NCBI GenBank assembly: GCA_002393835.1
Contig: DGTW01000035.1
Location: 1-20,057, forward strand
Length of the DNA stretch: 20,057 nt
Origin: Treponema sp. UBA4326
GTDB taxonomy: Bacteria; Spirochaetota; Spirochaetia; Treponematales; Treponemataceae
Direction: 5' to 3'
Below the pieces are notes generated by a model. It made no database searches. It had not been told where the DNA came from and worked only from the letters and a program-made list of their open reading frames with translations. Shown piece by piece: positions 1-7,500 of this stretch. Each line of letters begins with the position of its first letter. Position 1 is the first letter of the stretch. A program made the translations under genes and the position numbers.

Positions 1-660
1 GAAATAAATCAAGGCGGATGAAATCAGAAAGAAGAAAAGATAGCAGAAAATCGCCGTAAATTTTCTTGCGCTGGCAGAAGCAAATGTGTGTACAAGGCCG
101 CTGTTTTTTGCAATAGGAAATGTGGCCACGGCGAAGGCACTTAAAAGTCGGCTCATAACAAACACGCTTACAAGAGGAAGGAAAGTCATAAAGCGGACGA
201 AGAAATTTGCAAAACGACTGGAAGATTGGCTTCCGAAAAAATAATCGCAAACTTCAAGAGTGAGTAAATAATAGGAAAGAAAATAAAGAACGCAGCCCAA
301 AACGGCGAAAGCCCCGGAATGGCTGTCTTTTAAAATCTCAAGCTTTTTCTCCCGGTTGGCACGGCTGGCCAGGGCATCGCAAGTATCCATGAAGCCGTCG
401 AGGTGAATTCCGCCGGTAATGAAGACCGGAAGCAGCGTGAAGATAAGCGCAATTAAATGAAGGGAAAGCGGCCGACTTAGGGCAAGGTTTAAGCGAATCC
501 CAAAAACAAAACAGGCCAGGCTTACAAGGGCGATTACCAAGCCTACAAGTGGAAAGGCCGCCATCATATAGCGCATGTTTTTTTGATTCCATTCGACCCG
601 GGGAACTGGAATGGCAGAAAATGTGCCGAATGTAATTGCTATAGACTTTAGAAAACTCAT
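1..660 (-). CDS. cobS: Cobalamin synthase (adenosylcobinamide-GDP ribazoletransferase), 3' end cut by window edge
   Basis: CobS is an integral membrane enzyme that joins adenosylcobinamide-GDP to alpha-ribazole (phosphate) in the last steps of the cobalamin nucleotide loop. The frame is open for 220 codons from the ATG at 660 to the window edge; family members are about 250 residues, so only the last ~30 are missing. The diagnostic stretch GGIHLDGFMDTCDALAS lies at residues 83-99, followed by KLEILKDSHSGAFAV (106-120), both characteristic of CobS. The rest is strongly hydrophobic (segments near 35-58, 65-82, 117-135, 158-180 and 200-219), as expected for a polytopic membrane protein. The start codon overlaps the stop of the upstream GGDEF gene (ATGA), so translation is probably coupled. 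Other cobalamin genes, if clustered, would lie beyond position 1. Identification is from motif recognition and is quite secure. Confidence 0.9.
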   Translation of the reverse strand, partial: MSFLKSIAITFGTFSAIPVPRVEWNQKNMRYMMAAFPLVGLVIALVSLACFVFGIRLNLALSRPLSLHLIALIFTLLPVFITGGIHLDGFMDTCDALASRANREKKLEILKDSHSGAFAVLGCVLYFLSYYLLTLEVCDYFFGSQSSSRFANFFVRFMTFLPLVSVFVMSRLLSAFAVATFPIAKNSGLVHTFASASARKFTAIFCYLFFFLISSALIYF

Positions 661-2210
661 TTTTTACCCGCTTTCATTTCTTTTTTATTTTTGTACATTT
701 CGGACTCGGCCCGCTTGAAGAGGCTGTCATAAGACATGTCCAGCTCAGGATTGTAAACTGAATAGCCGATTGCCGCCGCAAGTTTTTTCCATGAGTCAAT
801 ATTTGGATTGTCTTGCAATTCTTTGAGATCACGCCGTAAGTCCATAATCAAGTCTTCAATATTCTCTAAATCGTGGCCTTTCAAAATCACTACGAATTTA
901 TCATTTTCGACTCTGAATACAGGAGAATGTTCAAAAATACGGCATACAAGCTTACAAAGCATGATAATTGCGGCATCACCTTTTTCACAGCCATAAGTCT
1001 CATTGATTTTTTGCAGGTCATTCAGGTCGATTACGGCGACACCAAGTTCCTTGAATCCTTCCGCAAGCTCCCATTCAAGTTTCTGAACTTCCTTGTCGTA
1101 GCCAATCCTGTTTCGGACATCAGTGAGAATATCTTTTATCGCAAGCTCGTTGAGCTCTATCGCCTGCAAGCGAGTATCTTGCAAAATCTGCTTTGTTCGG
1201 GAAAGATTGCAGACATATAGCTCAATCTGATAAATCATGTCGGCAAATTTTGCCATAATCATGGAAATTTCATCATCATCCGTAACTTCTTCGATAAGGC
1301 TCTCGGCAATTTTCGGCTCTTTTTTCTCTGAATAAAGCTCGATTACATTTCTGAGTTTGACCAGCTTTCGGATAAAAGTGTGGCGAATCAATAGAAGGAG
1401 GAAAAACATGAAAATAACAAGGGCACTGCCAATCACAATCATTTGATTGAAGGTGGCAACCAGTATTTCTCGATTGACTTTTTCGACTTCAACCTCAACG
1501 CCAATTATGCCAAGTTTTTGGCCGTTAATGAAAAGCGGGGTGTAATATGCATAAGTATGTCCGTATTGATTGTCGTAAACATGGTAACCTGAAGGCCTTT
1601 TGCCGCTGTCCCAGGCCTCCCACATAAGCGGATAGACCGAACGGGGATTTGAGATGCACTCATTGACAAGCAGACAATCCATTCCGTCTTTTTGGACTGT
1701 CTCGCGAAGACTCAGGATAACCCAGTTCATGTGCTCAGCTTTTTCGGAGGGAACAAGATAATACGTATATGCGATGTTGAATGATTTTACGGCTTCCTGA
1801 AACATGAGCGCATAATATTCATAATTATATTTTGCATAGGCCGCTTTTATTTCTTCGGGGAGGTCGTCAAATTCGATGTCAAAGTCCAGAGTTTTCCCGG
1901 GATAGGCCTTCGCAAAAAGTTTTTCGTAAATTTCCCTGTCCTCGTCCACATTCTTTTGGGTGAATTTCGGATCAATTTTTAATTCATCTGAATGAAGGAG
2001 AAAGTATTTTTGAAAATCAAGAAAATCGAGACCGTCAGCAAGAATCCGGCTGTGAAGATAATTCGCGACATACTGAATGCTTTCTTCCCGCTGACTTTTG
2101 TAGAGCCTGTTTTGTCTAAGATAGGAGAGGAGTGAGCAAATAATAAGAGTGAGAAGTGTGAAAGCCGCAAACATCAGCGAGAATTTAAATGTGAGATTGC
2201 GCTTTTTCAT
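657..2210 (-). CDS. Membrane sensor protein with degenerate GGDEF domain
   Basis: Protein of 517 residues. It has an N-terminal membrane segment (about 8-30), an extracytoplasmic sensor region of roughly 225 residues (Cache-like by layout, not by recognised motif), a second membrane segment (about 257-276), a linker helix and a C-terminal GGDEF-type domain (about 355-517). The domain keeps the DLNDLQKINETYG motif (near 395-407, equivalent to DxDxFKxxND). The signature that should read GG(D/E)EF is ENDKF (435-439, within RVENDKF), and the usual RxxD inhibitory site is absent. Diguanylate cyclase activity is therefore doubtful; it may sense a ligand or bind nucleotide without making c-di-GMP. 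I chose the ATG at 2210 because AGAGG sits 5 nt upstream; an in-frame TTG at 2228 would add six residues but lacks a ribosome site. The gene is followed directly by cobS with a 4-nt overlap. Confidence 0.85.
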   Translation of the reverse strand: MKKRNLTFKFSLMFAAFTLLTLIICSLLSYLRQNRLYKSQREESIQYVANYLHSRILADGLDFLDFQKYFLLHSDELKIDPKFTQKNVDEDREIYEKLFAKAYPGKTLDFDIEFDDLPEEIKAAYAKYNYEYYALMFQEAVKSFNIAYTYYLVPSEKAEHMNWVILSLRETVQKDGMDCLLVNECISNPRSVYPLMWEAWDSGKRPSGYHVYDNQYGHTYAYYTPLFINGQKLGIIGVEVEVEKVNREILVATFNQMIVIGSALVIFMFFLLLLIRHTFIRKLVKLRNVIELYSEKKEPKIAESLIEEVTDDDEISMIMAKFADMIYQIELYVCNLSRTKQILQDTRLQAIELNELAIKDILTDVRNRIGYDKEVQKLEWELAEGFKELGVAVIDLNDLQKINETYGCEKGDAAIIMLCKLVCRIFEHSPVFRVENDKFVVILKGHDLENIEDLIMDLRRDLKELQDNPNIDSWKKLAAAIGYSVYNPELDMSYDSLFKRAESEMYKNKKEMKAGKK

Positions 2211-2243
2211 AAAACCTCTTTTCAGCAAGGGGAACTTTCTTTA

Positions 2244-2272
2244 ATTTTATCATAAAAATTCAGGAAAGGCAA
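2244..2272 (-). promoter_or_regulatory. Promoter for GGDEF-cobS unit
   Basis: On the minus strand, TTGCCT (2272-2267) and TAAAAT (2249-2244) are separated by 17 bases, a good sigma-70-like match. The -10 lies about 34 nt upstream of the GGDEF start. It is back to back with the uxaA promoter, the two -35 boxes being about 13 bp apart. Confidence 0.6.
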
Positions 2273-2285
2273 AAAGTTTTTTCCA

Positions 2286-2314
2286 TATACAAATCTTTTC
2301 TCTCCGTGTATAAT
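2286..2314 (+). promoter_or_regulatory. Promoter for uxaA
   Basis: A perfect TATAAT (2309-2314) is preceded, with a 17-base spacer, by TATACA (2286-2291; four of six to consensus). The predicted start near 2321 leaves a leader of about 25 nt carrying AGAGG (2335-2339) six bases before the uxaA ATG. Confidence 0.65.
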
Positions 2315-2345
2315 AGGGGCAACATTTTTCAATTAGAGGTATCTA

Positions 2346-3914
2346 ATGAGCAAAATCGCCATCAGAATCAACAAGGCGGATGTCGTTGCCGTTGCGCTCG
2401 AACCGCTTTCAAAAGGAACTCAGGTAACTCTTGAGGCAATGGACGATGTTCCTGAAGTAACTGTCACTCTTCAGGAAGATATTACTGCGGGTCATAAATT
2501 CGCAATCAAAGAAATCAAAAAAGGCGAGCCGGTTATCAAATACGGATATCCAATCGGTTCAGCCACAGAAGATATTGCCGTCGGCAAGCATGTTCACACT
2601 CACAACATTCACACTTTGCTTGAAGGCGAACTCTCTTACACCTACAACGAGGCAAAAGCAAAGGCCGCTTACGACGCATGGTACAAGGAGACAGAAAAAC
2701 TCCGTGCAAATGTACCGACCGTCAATGTTTACAAAAGAGCTGACGGCCGCGTGGGAAGCCGAAATGAAGTCTGGATTGTGCCTCTCGTTGGCTGCGTAAA
2801 CCGCATTTCAGAAAAACTTGCCATGTGGGCAAACGCTAAATTCTGTGATGGAGACCCAAAACCAAGCGAAAAGGGCGGTCTTGAAGGATTCTTCACATGG
2901 ACTCACCCTTACGGCTGCTCACAGATGGGCGGCGACAAAGAGACAACTGCAAAAATCCTTTCTGACCTCGTTCATCACCCAAATGCAGGCGGAGTTCTGG
3001 TCGTATCTTTGGGCTGCGAAGAGAACAATGTCCCTTACTTCAAGGAATTCTTGGGCGAATACGACGAAAACCGGGTTAAATTCATGGTTACTCAACAGTT
3101 CGAGGACGAAATGGAAGAAGGCAAAAAGCTTTTGACTGAACTTGCTGAATATGCCGGAAAATTCAAGCGTGAAGAAGCTCCTCTCACAGATATCGTACTT
3201 GGTATGAAGTGCGGTGGCTCTGACGGAATGAGCGGAATCACTGCAAACGCCCTGATTGGCCGAATTTGTGACGCCATGACAGGAATGGGCGGCCGGGTTA
3301 TGCTCACCGAAGTGCCGGAAATGTTCGGTGCAGAGCAGATGCTTATGAACCGCTGCGTTGACAAAGACCGGTTCGACAAAACCGTAAACCTCATTAACGG
3401 ATTCAAAGGCTACTACTCACGCCACAATCAGGTCTGCTATGAGAACCCTTCACCGGGAAATAAGGCCGGTGGAATCACAACTCTCGAAGACAAATCTTTG
3501 GGTTGTGTCCAGAAGGGCGGAAAGGCTCCTGTTACAGGCGTTTTGAAGTACGGCGAGCGCCTCCCACAGAATGTTACAGGCCTCACCCTGCTTGAAGGAC
3601 CGGGTAACGACATCGTTTCAACGACAGACATGACAGCTGCAGGAGCTAACATCATCCTCTTCTCAACAGGACGAGGAACGCCGCTTGGTGCCCCTGTTCC
3701 GACAGTCAAAATCGCTACAAATCACCCGCTGGCACAGAACAAGCACGGCTGGATTGACTTTGACGCAGCCCGCCTTCTGGACGAGCCAAGCGATTCAGTC
3801 CGCGATGCCCTCTTGCAGCAGATTATCGACATCGTTTCGGGAAGAGCCGTCACCAAGAACGAAAAGAACGGCTACCGTGAGATTGCGATTTTCAAAGATG
3901 GTGTAACACTGTAG
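2346..3914 (+). CDS. uxaA: Altronate dehydratase (UxaA family)
   Basis: Converts D-altronate to 2-keto-3-deoxygluconate in the cytoplasm, a step of galacturonate (pectin) catabolism; the family needs iron. The 522-residue protein has an N-terminal SAF-type domain (about 10-92) with the His-rich GKHVHTHNIHT (80-90), then the large catalytic region with GRVGSRNEVWIVPLVGCVN (134-152), HPYGCSQMGGD, GMKCGGSDGMSGITAN and the very conserved SPGNKAGGITTLEDKSLGC. E. coli UxaA is about 495 residues, so this is full length and both subdomains are on one chain. The ATG at 2346 has AGAGG six bases upstream. It is transcribed alone, flanked by its own promoter and a terminator, and no uxaB, uxaC, kdgK or transporter lies beside it, so partner genes must be elsewhere. 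Galactarate dehydratase is a related alternative, but the motifs and length fit UxaA better. Confidence 0.88.
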   Translation: MSKIAIRINKADVVAVALEPLSKGTQVTLEAMDDVPEVTVTLQEDITAGHKFAIKEIKKGEPVIKYGYPIGSATEDIAVGKHVHTHNIHTLLEGELSYTYNEAKAKAAYDAWYKETEKLRANVPTVNVYKRADGRVGSRNEVWIVPLVGCVNRISEKLAMWANAKFCDGDPKPSEKGGLEGFFTWTHPYGCSQMGGDKETTAKILSDLVHHPNAGGVLVVSLGCEENNVPYFKEFLGEYDENRVKFMVTQQFEDEMEEGKKLLTELAEYAGKFKREEAPLTDIVLGMKCGGSDGMSGITANALIGRICDAMTGMGGRVMLTEVPEMFGAEQMLMNRCVDKDRFDKTVNLINGFKGYYSRHNQVCYENPSPGNKAGGITTLEDKSLGCVQKGGKAPVTGVLKYGERLPQNVTGLTLLEGPGNDIVSTTDMTAAGANIILFSTGRGTPLGAPVPTVKIATNHPLAQNKHGWIDFDAARLLDEPSDSVRDALLQQIIDIVSGRAVTKNEKNGYREIAIFKDGVTL

Positions 3915-3926
3915 GGTAAAGAAATC

Positions 3927-3971
3927 CTCCGCATCGAGCGCTTTCGTTCTTGCGCTCGTTTGGATGCGGAG
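3927..3971 (+). repeat. Long two-part hairpin after uxaA
   Basis: A 9-bp outer stem (CTCCGCATC at 3927-3935 with GATGCGGAG at 3963-3971) encloses a second 6-bp stem (GAGCGC at 3936-3941 with GCGCTC at 3952-3957) with a one-sided five-base bulge. There is no T-run after it, so it is not itself a terminator; the true terminator follows nine bases later. It could protect the mRNA 3' end or be a member of an interspersed palindromic repeat family. Confidence 0.6.
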
Positions 3972-3979
3972 TTTGGGAG

Positions 3980-4012
3980 CGCCGGCTTTCCTTGTGGGGG
4001 CCGGCGTTTTTT
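3980..4012 (+). terminator. Rho-independent terminator of uxaA
   Basis: CGCCGGC (3980-3986) pairs with GCCGGCG (4000-4006), with an inner CC/GG pairing, followed by six T residues (4007-4012). A near copy in the same orientation ends the BspA-like gene at 8975-9014. Confidence 0.85.
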
Positions 4013-4021
4013 GTGTTTGCG

Positions 4022-4408
4022 TTAGGCTTCGATGTTTTCTTGTGCCGGTAAAGTACTTTTGCTTTTTTCCATATTATCAGCAACCAATATAAGTATTTTT
4101 TCTTTTTCTGGGGAAAGCTGCTCGCATTTTTTTATGATTTCACTGTGTTTGCGGTAAAGTCGAAGTTGATTCTGTTCTGATTCAAGTACTTCTGTTGATT
4201 TTGTATTCTCTACACCATTCACCAAATATTCTACAGAAACTCCAAGTACTGAGGCAATTTTAACAGCTGTATCAGCGGAAGGCGTACTATCGAGTTTTAA
4301 CCCTTTTCCAATATTTGTTAGACTAAACTCACATTCTCGTGCAAGCGAAGCACGATTTATTCCTAAAAACTCAAGTTCATCGTCAACTCTTTGCCAAAAT
4401 CCACTCAT
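4022..4408 (-). CDS. XRE-family helix-turn-helix regulator
   Basis: A 128-residue protein with an XRE/Cro-type DNA-binding domain at about 5-65: RASLARECEFSLTNIGKGLK gives the helix-turn-helix, and TAVKIASVLGVSVEYLVNG is the typical closing helix pair. The remaining ~60 residues are charged and helical (QLRLYRKHSEIIKKCEQLSPEKEKILILVADNM) and could mediate dimerisation; no peptidase or sensor domain is visible. It is transcribed divergently from the large LRR lipoprotein with 137 bp between starts, and that gap contains repeated TTRCCCA motifs, so local control of the lipoprotein and itself is the natural inference. The ATG at 4408 has no obvious Shine-Dalgarno sequence. The stop is only ten bases from the uxaA terminator. 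Confidence 0.85.
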   Translation of the reverse strand: MSGFWQRVDDELEFLGINRASLARECEFSLTNIGKGLKLDSTPSADTAVKIASVLGVSVEYLVNGVENTKSTEVLESEQNQLRLYRKHSEIIKKCEQLSPEKEKILILVADNMEKSKSTLPAQENIEA

Positions 4409-4430
4409 AATAGCGAATTTTTAAAGAAAA

Positions 4431-4499
4431 TTGCCCATTTTTCTACTAAAAGTCAACCATTACCCAACTTTATGTGATATAATGAACTGTTGCCCAGTT
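4431..4499. promoter_or_regulatory. Candidate operator: three TTRCCCA repeats
   Basis: TTGCCCA at 4431-4437, TTACCCA at 4460-4466 and TTGCCCA at 4490-4496 lie in the same orientation with 29 and 30 bases between starts. The third sits within an inverted repeat AACTG-N5-CAGTT (4485-4499). The second lies near the -35 position and the third just downstream of the -10 of the lipoprotein promoter, good positions for repression by the adjacent XRE protein. Binding is inferred, not shown. Confidence 0.55.
4475..4483 (+). promoter_or_regulatory. Extended -10 promoter of the LRR lipoprotein gene
   Basis: TG-A-TATAAT (4475-4483) is a perfect extended -10; no good -35 is present. Transcription would start near 4490, giving a leader of about 55 nt with AAGGAG (4533-4538) seven bases before the ATG. 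Confidence 0.65.
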
Positions 4500-4545
4500 A
4501 ATAAAATAAAGTGGCAAAAATCTCAGTAAAAAAAGGAGCTATAAA

Positions 4546-7500
4546 ATGAGTAAAAAGATTTTGAGTAGAATTCTTAAATCTATTCTACTTGCGATGCTTT
4601 CAGTCACACTCTTTGCATGTAATGCAAATGTGGATTCAGAAAGTGAAAACGCAACAGAATCCTATGGTAGTATCAGCGGAAAAGCTTTGTACACGAACGC
4701 AGAAAGTCATGCGGGAATCGTGGTGACGCTTTCTCCAACAGACGGTTTATTGAGCGCAGATTTATTTCAGTCTGCACAAGTGCGATCTGCATGTTCTTAC
4801 CGCGCAGTTATGAGCGCACAAGTAAGTCATGCAACCACAAGTAAGGATGGCTCATACAAATTTACCAATGTTGCGCCAGGCGTATACACGATTTACGCTT
4901 CATCTGATTCTTCTTCAGAAAAAGCTGTACAGACAAATGTTACTGTGCGGGCTGCACAAAGCATAAGTGCTTCTGATTTGAAATTAACGGCAACAGGAAG
5001 TATTTCCGGCACAATTACACTTGACGGCGCTTCCACAGGCAACAGAGGCATTTTTGTTTTCATAGAAAGCACTTCTTATATGGCAATCACAGGAAACACT
5101 GGTGATTTTACTATCTCAAATATCCCGGCTGCAACAAATTATCAGGTCATCATTATGAAAGGCGACTATTGTTTGCCTTGGAAAATCGTAAATGTAAGTG
5201 GCGGACAGACTGAACTGCTCGGAACAAAAGATATTAGTTCTTCTGACATAGCAAATAATGTAAACGGCATTGTATGGAAAGGAAGTTATTCAAGTGCTGA
5301 CGCAAATGAATTAAAGAAACCTGCACTGAATTGGGCTTATTACAACACGACAGACGGTTGTTCATATATTTATGACGGCACAGAATGGACTCTGCTTGCA
5401 AAAGCGGGCGCAAATGGTGCTGATGGTAAAGATGGCAGCAATGGCAAAGACGGAACGAACGGCACGAATGGCACGGACGGTAAAGATGGTACTGACGGCG
5501 TAACAATCACATGGAAAGGCAGTTACGAATCTACGGATGTAACAGAACTTGCTTCACCGAAATTGTACTGGGCTTACTACAACACAACCGACGGCTGCTC
5601 TTATATCTATGACGGCACAAACTGGACGCTTCTTGCAAAAGCGGGTGCAAATGGTGCTGATGGTAAAGATGGTACTAATGGCAAAGACGGAACGAACGGT
5701 ACAAATGGTACTGACGGTGTAAACGGAACAGATGGTGTAACGATCACATGGAAAGGCAGTTACGAATCTGCGGATGCAACAGAACTTACTTCTCCGAAGC
5801 TATACTGGGCTTATTACAACACAACTGATGGTTGTTCATATATTTATGACGGCACAAACTGGACTTTGCTTGCAAAAGCGGGTGCAAAAGGTGACAAAGG
5901 GGCAGATGGAACGAACGGCAGTGACGGTTCAAACGGTGCTGACGGCGTTTCTATCTCTTGGAAAGGAAGTTATGAATCTTCGGCAGATGCCGCTCTTGCT
6001 TCTCCGAAATTGTATTGGGCTTATTACAACACAACTGATGGCTGTTCTTATATTTATGACGGCACAGAATGGACGCTTCTTGCAAAAGCGGGTGCAAAAG
6101 GTGACAAAGGGGAAGACGGAACGAACGGAAGCGATGGTTCAAACGGTACCGACGGCGTTTCTATCTATTGGAAAGGAAGTTACGAATCTGCAGATGACGC
6201 TGCTCTTGCTTCACCGAAACTGTACTGGGCTTATTACAACACAACTGATGGTTGCTCTTATATTTACGACGGTACAAAATGGACTCTGCTTGCAAAAGCA
6301 GGTAAAAAAGGCGATAAGGGAAAAGACGGCATTACAATGATTTGGAAAGGTGCATACAACACTGCACCGAACAATCCTGAAAAGTATTGGGCTTACTACA
6401 ACACAACAAATGGCTGTTCTTATATCTTTGACGGAACAATATGGCAAGTGTTGGCTCAAGGTTCTGTTGATGTTATTTGGAAAGGCTCTCTTACGGCTGC
6501 TCCAGAATCTCCACAGGCACATTGGGCATATTATGACACTACATTTGAAAAATCATACATTTACAATGGAACAGATTGGGAAGAATTACCGGAAGCCTCA
6601 AATGCAAATATAAGCACTAGTATTGTCTGGAAAGGCTCTCTTTCCGAAGCTCCTGAAAATCCGAGCGACTATTGGGCATATTACAACACCGAAGACGGCA
6701 ACTCATATATCTATATCAACGACAATTGGGAACTGCTTGCAACGGGTGGTTCTGGTGGATTGAATGGTGAAACCGCACAAGTAGTAAGCGTAGATAATTT
6801 TGCCAGCTATCTTAGCGAACAGACTGGAGCAGGACCATTCTTAATTGCAATTACTGGGGAATTGCTCCCAGGACAAATTGACACATTAAAGACTGCGCTG
6901 AACGCAAATAAAACCAAGTTGGTACGGCTTGATTTGAGCCATGTTACAGGACTGACGAGTATACCTTCGCAAGGATTTTATAACTGTACAAGTCTTGAAG
7001 CAATTGCCTTGCCTAATACTGTAGAGTTAATTGCAAACAGCGCATTTAATGGCTGCTCAAAACTTAAAAGCGCAAAACTACAGAACGGACTAACAACTAT
7101 AAACGATTCTGCTTTTAAGGATTGTTCTGCATTGCAAAATATTAACCTGCCAGAAACAGTAACGGCTATAAAATATTATGCGTTCTTCGGCTGCACAAGT
7201 ATCGCAACTATTACACTTCCATCAAATTTGAAAACTATTGGTGAATCGGCATTTGGAAACACAACATTCTCGTCTATTGTTATTCCGGGAACAATTGTAG
7301 CCATTGGAAACTATGCCTTTAGCTATAATTATTCAAATGGCAGTAGTTATGCAAATAAAAAATTGACTTCTGTAACAATAAATGAGGGCGTACAATCCAT
7401 AGGCAATCATGCATTCTGGGGTTGTTCGTCACTCGTAACAGTAAGTCTTCCTGAAAGCCTTGTCAGTATTGGTTCTGAAGCATTTGAATCATGTACATCA

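Noticed and set aside
338..592. 84-codon open frame on the minus strand
   Set aside because: It lies in another frame of the same strand within the clear cobS coding sequence; composition and motifs support cobS instead.
2229..2345. Cobalamin riboswitch ahead of the cobS operon
   Set aside because: The leader upstream of the GGDEF gene is only about 30 nt after the predicted promoter, far too short for the cobalamin aptamer, and the core box is not visible.
5275..6342. Regularly spaced repeats suggestive of a CRISPR array
   Set aside because: The repeats are 174-237 bp apart, fully in frame and encode a conserved protein module with collagen-like linkers.
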